Assembly: GCA_943736015.1 (NCBI GenBank)
Contig: OX031057.1
Location: 60,842,001 to 60,906,000 of the forward strand
Direction of reading: 5' to 3'
Length of the DNA: 64,000 bases
Source of the DNA: Tridacna crocea
Lineage: Eukaryota; Mollusca; Bivalvia; Cardiida; Cardiidae
Shown here: one piece after another, positions 51,850 through 62,000 of the stretch
Position numbering within the stretch: the first letter of the stretch is position 1
How the letters are laid out: every line of letters starts with the position of its first letter
Notes under the pieces: generated by a model
Database searches by the model: none
What the model was told of the DNA's origin: nothing
Seen by the model: the letters and a program-made list of their open reading frames with translations, nothing else
Position numbers and translations under genes: made by a program

Positions 51850-52083
51850 TTAAATTCTCTTTGCCACACAATCCCAAATTTTAACGATCCTGAGACAGAA
51901 GCCTTTAGGAAACATTGTGGGAAAGGGGAGAAAATGCTGGTAACCAGCATTTTCTCCTTTTCCCACAATGTTTTCTACAGACAAAAAAACAAATTTCAAA
52001 TTTCAGTCACTTCTAATTTGTCACCTGCAAATGCTTTCAATTTGAACAAGCCTAAAAATTTGTCGTTTGGTAATGAGATAATT
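51850..52083. mobile_element. Family A MITE
   Basis: TTAAATTCTCTTTGCCACAC, ACGATCCTGAGACAGAAGCC, hairpin GGAGAAAATGCTGGTAACCA, CACCTGCAAATGCTTTCAAT, TTTGGTAATGAGATAA; right TTAA mutated. Confidence 0.87.
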
Positions 52084-52566
52084 ATAGCTCCGTATCAACC
52101 TCGACTTTTCTAATGACTCTTATAAAACTTAAAAATCAATTAAAAATCTAGAGTTCATATTTCATCTACAATCTGATTGTAATAAAAAAGTTAACAAATG
52201 CACCTCATAGGGGTGCCAGCGCTCGGCTGCCAATGTTTGTTTCGTTTTAGGTCAAAGAAGGGACATAACTAAAAAAATTTGCAAAGGATTACCTCTCTTT
52301 TTTATTGTTTCCCCTTTTGTTATTGAATACATAGCAGAAGTTTAGAGCAAATATGTCCAGTTATAACAGCTGTATAAGAAAAGTGCCAAAGCTTTGCATG
52401 ACAATGACCATGCTGACAATAGTGATGATCATGATGTCAACAGGGCTATGACAATACCTTGACGCTTTCTAAAAAAGAAACAGCCAACCTAAAAAAAGTA
52501 TTCATCACACACTCTACACTAAGCCACTTATGGTAAGCAACTTTGAGCAGCCAAGGAAAACATATT
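52084..52566. other. FPGS 3' flank / 3' UTR region
   Basis: No repeat recognised. A minus-strand AATAAA (plus-strand TTTATT at 52301-52306) lies about 260 bp after the FPGS stop codon and is the nearest candidate polyadenylation signal. Confidence 0.4.
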
Positions 52567-53096
52567 TCAGTCATCCATCAGCTCTTTATCCCATATAACC
52601 TTCAAAGCTCCGCCCACAAGGTGGAGACTACCTGTCACTAACACCTGCAAGTGAGCGTTTTCTATCTTATTTTTCACCAACTGGTCAGCCACTTTGCTAT
52701 CACTATCACTTGCGGAGGGGTCAAAGTTTGAAGCTCCTTTGCTGTTATCAACATTTTGTTGAATTGCATTTTCAACCCCTGCCTCTGATAATTGTTCTTT
52801 CGCATTCAAACGGTGCCGACACAGCCACTCTATACAGTCAGATATACAAGTAAAGGTCAGAATAATTGTATTGCTGGTAATGTGCCCTTTACTCTTCTCA
52901 GAGTTTTCTGTCAGTACTGTATCTCCCTTATCCAAAGGTGATTGTTCATCAACTTGCACATGTCCTTTTATTTCAGACTGGGCCGAGGCATTACTTTCAT
53001 TACAGTTTTCCCGAGATTCAAGCTTCTCCCACGCTGTTTTGTGTAAAGTACAGCGCCTTAGCTGACTTTCTTTAGTCACCGTCCTGTTGTTCTGAT
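52567..53096 (-). CDS. FPGS: FPGS terminal exon
   Basis: Acceptor TCCTTTAAG|ATCAGAAC keeps the frame (D)QNNRTVTKESQL; using the next AG would break it. The exon has a long Ser/Glu/Asp/Lys-rich stretch of roughly 110 residues interrupted by ILTFTCISDCIEWLCRH (the conserved helix) and ends QVLVTGSLHLVGGALKVIWD, ELMDD, stop at 52567-52569. Confidence 0.93.
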
Positions 53097-56000
53097 CTTA
53101 AAGGAAATAAGAGGGAAACACTAAGCCTTCATGCACTTTTAACTCCCGAGAGTGATTAAATTTCACACGTGTCGAAATTGAAAATGCTGATGATCAGAAT
53201 TTTCTCCCTTTTCCACAATGTCTTCAATATGAAAAATGCCAAGTGAAATTTGCATCCCAGTGCACTATTGTAGACTTTGTAGATTCGGATGAGACTACAC
53301 AAATCTTGCACTGGGTCTATACTGTCAAATGAAATATGAGTATTGTGGCTAAGAAATACCTATTAAATCTTATTATTTGTTAATACTGACGAGGGAAAAA
53401 AAGTTTTATTGATAAATCTAGCATTATGATAGATCTAGTTTAGATTTTAATTTCATGTCTTACAGTATAGGCCGACTTCACATCAGCTAGAAATCAGTAT
53501 CTCATCATTTATCACACAATGGCAACTTTTGACGACCTGAGTAAGAAAGCTTTTAAAAAAACATAGTGAGAAAGGAGAAAATGCTGGTAACCAGCATTTT
53601 CTCCTTGTCCTACAATGTTTTCTACCTTTCCCAAATCAAATTTAGATTTTTCAGTCAAATTTACTTTGTCGTCTGCAAATGCTTTCAATTTGGACAAGTC
53701 TATAAATTTGTTGTTTGGTCAAGAGTTTAAAAAGAAAAAAAAAAAATTGTATGCAAGAAAGGCAAATACCTGAACCATGCTTGTTGAAAAGGGGCCCTAA
53801 TGAATCTACAAAAAAGTATCAACCCATGCCAAGCTGCATAGTCTATGCATTCTGACCTAGGACAAAAATTTTAGTTTACAATAAATTGTCTGTTTGTCAA
53901 AGGTCTTTTCTACCTCAAGGGATTATGGGATGTCTTGCTAGGTATAAAGCATCATAGAGACACATTAACTCATTACCAAACGACAAAATTGTGGACTTGT
54001 CCAAATTGAAAGCATTTGCAGACGACAAAATAAAGGTGACTCAAAAATTCAAGTTTGGTTTGTAAAGGGTAGAAAACATTGAGGGAAAAGGAGAAAATGC
54101 TGGTTACCAGCATTTTCTCATTTTACCTTAATGTTTTCAAAAGGCTTCTTTCTCAGAGTCGTTAAAAGTCGGGATGGTGTGGTAAAGATTTGCCAGAGCA
54201 TGGCTCAATGTAGTTGCTATTTTCTCTTTTTCCAACAATGTTTTCAAAAATTTCAATGATAAAGCTTTCTTTCATAATTTTACTATATTTCTAGATAATC
54301 ATAACAATATTTACCTTCATGTATGGCCGTCTCATAAGCAATATTTGGGCAGAATAATACAGCATCAAAGTTACAGGTCTGAAATAAAGGTAAAAGAAAT
54401 CTTATCTGTATGAACTAGAGCTATCACTAAACATTATTACACCCTCCACCAGCTCCTTGTCACTAAACAGGTCTTTGTTACAGAATGCAGAATGGTTTAG
54501 TACAAAAGCAAGAGTTGAAAAAAGTTCAAGAGGAGATAATTCCTTAACAAATCGCAGCAGGGTCATGAAAATCGCACATGCACAACTTCATATATATAGG
54601 AATGCTGTGTGCAGTAGGTAAAAAACTATAGGAGTATTGCTCTGGACAAATTTGTGTCTATGGGTGGGCGCACAGACAGCCATGGCGATTCCAGTGTACC
54701 CCCCTCAACTATGTTGTGGGGGGTATAAATACACAGCAAAAACTATTACCCACAAGATGTATGCAATACAATTTTTCAGTAAGTAAGTTTGACTCTAAAT
54801 GCCACAATCATGAGCAACTAAACAAGTTGTTGAAGGCTTTACAACGCAGCAAAATTTTAGACCTATCTAAACTGGAAGCATTTACAGATGACAATTTCAA
54901 AGTGGCTCAAGTGGTGCAATTTTGCTTGATAGGGTACTGGCACAGCCATGAGTAAAAATATTAATGATGATGTTTCCAAAATAAGATAAAAGTCAAGCTT
55001 TCACCTCCAAAAGAAAAAAAAATTCTGTTTATATCATGCCTTAAATCCTTTATTTTTTTTATTATTATTATCATTTTTTTTTTTGGGGGGGGGGGGGAAG
55101 GTGGGAGGGGGGTACTTACATCTAAACACTGCAGAGTTCTTTTGGGTTATTTCCCTTGGCTTACACATGGCAGTGCATTACAATATTACGTAAAGTGTAG
55201 GAAATGTAAATTTCATCATATTTCCATCTGGTTAAGAAGCTAGCTCATTTTACCTAGGTAAAAAGAACTTACTAGGTAACTAGTGTGCAGGGCAACTGTT
55301 TCAGCCTTCAGTTAAAAAGTTAGAAGACAAGAGGGCCATGATGGTTCTGTATCACTCAACTGGCTAATAAGTAAAAACCCTACAAGCTAAACATTACAAT
55401 ACTTGGCCAATTGCTTTCAGTTTTGAAGACATACAAAATTTTTGCTATAAAATCCAACAAGAGAGTTATGAAGCCCGGGGAAAGCCTTTTTTGATCACAA
55501 AGCTATAATTACTTTAATTCTGGTGGAGGTCCACAAGATAAAGCCCCATACCATATAATGTAGGTCTAGAATGTGTGGCTATAAACAAGAAAATTTTCGA
55601 AGTTTCCTATGAAACAGGGCTAAATTAAGTAGCCTTAGGCCTTATCATGGTTAGTAACTAGGCAATTTATTAAGTTTTCACCACAAAAGCTCATGTTAAA
55701 CTTGTGACCCCTGGTGTGGTGACAAACTTGACCGCAAGGCTATAATTTGGGCCCTCCTGGTAGAGGCCCACAAGATAAATTTGACCCCTGGGCTATAATT
55801 TGGGCACATTTGGTAGACCATCACCTGAAAAAGATACATGCAAAATTTGGTAGTCCAAGGCCCGATGGCTAGGTACCAGAAGAATTTTAAAGTTTTCCCT
55901 ATATAAGCCTATATAAAACTTGTGACCCCTGGGGCAGGGCCAATTTTGACACAAGGGCTATTATTTGAAGGAACTTGGTAAAGGTCCACTAGATAAAGCT

Positions 56001-59000
56001 ACAATTTGGCAGCTCTAGGCCTTATGGTTTCAGACAAGAAGGTTTTCAAAGATTTTCAATGTTTTTCAGTTTTGTTGCCATAGCAACCAGAGTTTTTGAA
56101 GTAATCAAATTATTTGAATAAATTCTGAAGAAGACCATGGTAGGATAATTTCTGTGAAGTTTCATCAAAATTGGATTGGTAGTTTCAGAGAAGATGATGT
56201 TTAAAATAAAACTCAACGCATGTCCAGCAGGACACTAGGATGACAGACACCAGTCTATGACATAAGCCTGCTGGCCTTTGGCTTGCGGAGCTATTAAAAT
56301 TATTATTTTTCACTAGTCATGACCATGAAATATCAAAAGATCATTCACCGTTATTTCATAATAACCTAACGGAAAGCATGAAAGAAATAATCATATACTC
56401 TTCTCAATCTACAATGCTATCTCATTGCATACCTGTAATTGTTTGAGCAGTGTTTCAACATCTCTATCTCCTGTCATGTTGAAAATCAGTACCTTATACA
56501 CTTCTTTTCTGAAATTTCAAACAAACTTAATGATTAAACCCTTTACCACACAATCCTGACATTTAAACCACACTTAACTCTTTATCAAACGACAACATTT
56601 TAGGTTGGTCCAAACTGAAAGCACCTGCAGACGACAACATAAACGTAACTCGAAAATAGAAATTTCTTTCCAGTAGGGTAGAAAATATTGTGGGAAGAAG
56701 AGAAAATGCTGGTTACCAGCATTTTCTCCTTTTTCCACAATGCTTTCTAAAGGCTTCTTTCTCAGCATCATCAAAAGTAGGGATTGTGTGGTAATGGATT
56801 AACTCTATCAAACAACAAAACTTTAGACTGGTCCAAATTGAAAACACTTGCAGATGAGAACATAAACCTAACTCAGAAATCGAAATTTGTTTCCAGCAGG
56901 GTAGAAAAGATTGTGGGAAAAGCAGAAAATGCTGGTTATCCACTGTAATAGTATAAAAGTTTTGAATAAAGGAAAACTTAACCTATTGGCTGTTAAGTGC
57001 CTACCAAAAACCTTTAGGGGATAGTGTAGATCAAGATCAGACTGTACCAAACCTGCAGTCTGATCTTGGACCTACACTGTCTGAGTGGAAAATATTTCAC
57101 ATCCCAAAAATTATTTACAATACTAAAATTTGGGTGTTTACTAACGTCTTAAAAGTTTGATTTCACTTCTTAACTCTTAACCACACAATCCCGAGAAAGA
57201 AGCCTTTTGAAAACATTGTAGGAAAAGGAGAAAATGCTGGTAACTAGCATTTTCTCCTTTTCCAACAACATTTTCTACCCTTCCTGAAACAAATTTCAAT
57301 TTTTGAGCCACATTTATTTTGTTGTCTGCCAATGCTTTCAATTTGGACAAGACTAAAAATTTGTTGTTTGGTAAAGAGTTAAGCAGGATAAGGGTTCCAG
57401 TGTATTTCTCCAATTCAAAGCCCAGCGTTGGTTGCCCAGTAAGCAGCATAAAGAACTTGAGAACAGAAGGTTGCTGGTTGGAATCCCAAGCTCAGCCTAT
57501 TTCTTTACAAAGACTGATGATAGTCACTGCAACAGGATATATTAGAACATGTCAAAGTTTTTTCAGGCGACCCATGTTGGTTAGCCAACGACACACCAAA
57601 GACCTTGCCTCAGGTTAATCATGAAATGAGGAGAGAAGTTAAGAAAGTCTTACTTCAGGTTATCCTTCTCTGTTTGAGCTTCTTCTTTGAACCACTCAAC
57701 ACATTGCTAGGAGCAAAAAGATGATCAAAATTGAAAATATCACAATCCGAGATATATTTAGAATAAAAAAAATAAAAACAAGGTGAAATGCATCACTAGT
57801 ACAAACCCTACCCATCAAAGGTTTTCTGAACATCTTTTTATTAAAAACAATTCCATGAGAAAAAAGGCATTAGAAATTGTCAGTTAACTCTTTAGGCGAC
57901 TTTTAACAACCCTGAGAAAGAAATCTTTTGAATACATTGCGGGAAAAAGAGAAAATGCTGGTAACCTGCATTTTCTCCTCTCCCCACATGTTTTGTAACC
58001 TTCTCAAATTAAATTTCAAATTTTGATATACATTAATTGAGTTAGGGTTTAACCCTTAACTCTCTCTTTACCAAACAACAAAATTTTAGACTGGTCCGAA
58101 TTGAAAGCATTTGCAGACGATAAAATGAATGTGACTGAAAGTTAGAATTTGTTTTAGGAAGGGAAGAAAACATTGTAGGAATAGGAGAAAACGCTGGTTA
58201 CCAGCATTTTCTCCTTTTCCCATAATGTTTTCAGAGGGCTTCTTTCATAGGGGTGTTAAAAGTTGGGATTGTGTGGTAAAGGGTTAAGGTATGACAACTC
58301 TAATTTGTTTGATAAAGAGATGTTAGTACCTAAAATTAGAACAGTTTGTATACATACCTCAATACTCTCTAATGTATGTGCTCCATCTAGGTAGTAAGTT
58401 AATCTGTCTTCCTTAATCATCTGATTTCTACCAAACCACTGACATTCACTTAATCCTGAAAAAAACAATATGGATTCCAAAATTCTGACAAATTGAATCA
58501 ACCACAGAGCTATTCAATTCAACCCATAGAGCACAGAAACCCTAAATGACTGTTGACAGTGTAGTTCAAGATCAGACTGCACTGAACCTACAGTCTGATA
58601 GGATCTACACTGCCTGTTACTTTAATACAACAAACTTTAACTCTTTACCACAAAATGACAACTTTTGATGACCCGGAGGTAAAAGCGTTTAGAAAACATT
58701 GTGGGAAAAGGAGAAAATGCTGGTAAACAGCATTTTCTCCTTTTCTCACAATGTTTTCTACCCTTCCCAAATCAAATTTCAATTCTTCAGTCACATTTAT
58801 TTTGTCGTCTGCAAATTCTTTCAATTTGGACCAGTCTGTAAATGTGTCATTTAGTTAAGAGTTGAATAACGGTATACCGGTATATTGCTGTTTTTCAATA
58901 TTTATCAATTTAGACAGTGTAAAGCATAATTATACCTTCTGCTGCTACTATCACTCAATGATGTTGATAGACAGTATATCTGTTATACCTGTTATACCTA

Positions 59001-62000
59001 TTCCAAGACCTCTGGTAAGCCTAAGGCTTCTAATGGTCCTTCTCTTCTTTGGTTTTTCCTCAAATTAATGTCCATAAAACATTCTGGACTGAACTTTGAA
59101 GGGTGATTGCGCCAATGGTTGTTAAGACGACTCTTAAAGGAATTTACACTTGGAGCAGTAACAACCTCATCTGGTAGAGAGTTCCAAGGGTCAACAACTC
59201 TTAGACTGAAGGAATTTTTCCGTAGTTCTGTTTTTGAAGCTTTTTTGTATAATTTTAGTTGATTTCCTCTTGTGGCAGTTTTTGATAATATTAATAACTT
59301 AGTGTCAGAACATTGATCATAGCCATGTAGAATTTTGTACACTTGAATCATATCAGCTCGTAGTCTTCGGTATTCAAGAGTTGGTAGACCTAATTCTCTT
59401 AGTCGCTCCGTGTATGACAGGTCTCTTATTGATTTGATACATTTAGTGGCTCTTTGCTGTATCATTTCAAGTGCAATCTTATGTTTGATTAGATATGGGG
59501 ACCAGATGCAACTAGCATATTCCAGATGTGGACGGACTATTGATTTGTATAAATTGATAAAAAAAAATATGTCCTGACGAAGGCTGCAATGCCGAAACGT
59601 TGACCTAAGGATATTAAAAAATATATATACATAACGACAGCGTTGTTGTTGGTATTTCTATATTGTTTGTATAAATTGAGAAATATTACTTTATCTAAAT
59701 AGGTGAAGGTTCTAAAAATAATTCCCAGGTTCCTGTTTGCTATTTTCACTTTAGATGTACCGTAATTCCCCTAAGTATTCGGACACCCTAAATTTTCGGA
59801 CACCATTAATTATTTTCCGAAATAATTTATTTTTGTCCCTAAGTTCGGACACTTGGTAAAATAATTGTCCCTAAATTTTCGGACACGAAATTATGATGGT
59901 TTAGAAGACCCGCAGTACTCTACCAAACAACAAATTAAAATTATTTAAAAGTTGACGAAGACCCGCGACACTCTTTCCCAAACAACAAATCGAAGAAAAC
60001 AGTGGCGGAAGAGGTGAAAATAATTAATTCCAGCGTTTTCTCATTTTCCAACAATGTTTTCAAAAGGTTTTACCCAGGATCGTTTAAAGTCGTGATTGTG
60101 TGGTAAAGAGTTAATTAGCAAGTACCTGAGAAGAGTAAATCGATCTATGTTTTAATCTTAATCCTTTGTTTGGTATCTGATTGATCGCGGTAGACTAAAT
60201 GCAGGTGCTAATTTGTGTCACACAGGCTGTATATATTTAGTCCAATACCCGTGACGCATTCAAGATTTAAATCTTATCTATAAACGCTATAAGATACACT
60301 TTTAATGCATAACGGGATGGCTAGTTGTAACGACCTGTACACAGACATGTTGGCATGGAGACAAGCACGTGTATGGGTGACGTAACCAGGTTTAGTCAGG
60401 TCAAGAATAACCCTTATCACGACCATGGTTTAGGATTGTTTAGCGAAGTAGCTATTTGCGTTCGAATACGTAATTGTGTGAACTCTTTTCACAAGTAAGT
60501 TTTATTAATGCATAAAGGTCGATCTCATGTCGGTTCTTTTCGGGAAATATATGCCTTACTGTATGTTGTACATATGATGTCTATTAAAGGATATGTTGTT
60601 GTTGTTGGAAAGAGATTTCCCGAAATTTTCGGACAGTCACACACATAATTTAATAAGTTTTCGGACACCAAAAAAAAAATTATTTTTTTCCGTCCGAATA
60701 CTTAGGGGAATTACGGTAATATGTGTATGGAAGTTTAAACATTGGTCAACTGTCACTCCTAGATCTTTCTAGAAATATGGAAATCATAAGGTCATGTAAA
60801 AAGATCATCATTTCACTATCAAACAAGAGCTTGTGCATCTTATAGCTGTAGTAAAGCCAAAAATAGGTAATTTTCACCGTTCATAACTCAAAAATATATT
60901 AGATAACCCATCACAACACACATATATAAGATTGGAGAAAACCTGAACATGTCAGTTACTGCATTGGATGCCATGATATATGCGTGCGAAAATGCATAAA
61001 GAAGCCCGTCGATTTCATGGATGTCACTGTTCGAGACAACCTTCATTATCGTTTGTGTTTATTTGAACTACGTCACATGATAATGTTGCATCTCATTAGT
61101 GCCATGACTTTCTACACAAGACTACTGTGTACAATTCCAACAGTATGTCATTGGAGAGTAAGATTGCTCATTCTGAACCTATTTTCATATTTAGATGTAG
61201 TAAACTCTTCCTGTATTTATGATAAATGAATAAGCGACGTTTCTGTTTACAATGTCCACAACTTATGTTTTTCAAGCCTAAAACGTAAGGAAAATTAATA
61301 TTGCATATGCATAAATTAATGCAGAAGTTTACCTTGTATGTACTCTGTGGTCAAAGTAACTTGTGAAGCTTTTTCTGGTTGTAGTCCTATTTTACTGGTA
61401 TATGATTGTCCTGACCTCGCTTCTTCTCCTCTAAGCTTTTCTTCTGGAATGAAAACATTCACAAAAGAGTTTACAACTATGTTCATTGAACCTTGATTCT
61501 AACCCTTTACCACACTGTACCAAAATTTAATGAGGCCTTTTGAAAACAATGAGGGAAAAGGAAAATATGCAGATAGATAGTATGGTATTTCTCCTTTTTC
61601 CACATAGTTTTCTTTCTCCACGTAATCATTTATCACCATCTGAGCCAGACTAAATGCTTAGAAATTAGACAAGTCCAAAAGTTTGGTGTGTGCTACAGGG
61701 TTAAACCTATGAGTCAAGCTCTGTGAAAATTGGGCTGAACTCTTTAACAAATGAGGTAACTTTGGTCTGCTTAAAATTGAAAGAATTTGCAGACGACAAA
61801 TTTAGAGTGGCTATGAAGATGGTATTTTTATCTGTAAGGGAAGAAATTTACCACTTATATGGAACACTAGTTTTGGATACTTGAATTTCTTAACTTTTTT
61901 TCTTCAGTAAGTTTACAAACTTTGTGTTGCCAGAAATTTATAATGGTATTGGAAGTGTTTGTATACTCGGATAGTCAGGGAGGAATTACATCAATTTGTA

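Larger units (their letters stand above)
58998..60785 (-). mobile_element. Non-LTR retrotransposon 3' fragment (RT C-terminus), interrupted twice
   Basis: Three minus-strand pieces join in frame: 60785-60719 (KDLGVTVDQCLNFHTHI), 59757-59680 (KVKIANRNLGIIFRTFTYLD then KVIFLNLYK) and 59543-58998 (SIVRPHLEYASCIWSPYL..., IQQRATK, ..., DPWNSLPDEVV, SFKSRLNNHW). This is the typical end of CR1/Jockey-like reverse transcriptases (thumb and tail). The first gap holds a TA-flanked TIR element and the second a 108-bp insert with 14-bp TSD. The 3' tail is GGTATAACAGGTATAACAGA, a short-repeat tail instead of poly-A. It sits in an FPGS intron in gene orientation; dead, 5'-truncated. Confidence 0.9.

Noticed and set aside
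53076..53096. Alternative acceptor GATCAG for the FPGS terminal exon
   Set aside because: Using it shifts the frame relative to exon f; the TTTAAG acceptor 5 bases earlier keeps the DQNN..VT match to FPGS.
55050..55111. Poly-T/poly-G run as a possible G-quadruplex control element
   Set aside because: A single impure homopolymer run in repeat DNA, with assembly uncertainty; nothing ties it to regulation.
57319..57618. 99-residue plus-strand frame
   Set aside because: The first part is family A MITE and the rest overlaps an FPGS intron; no splice or homology support.
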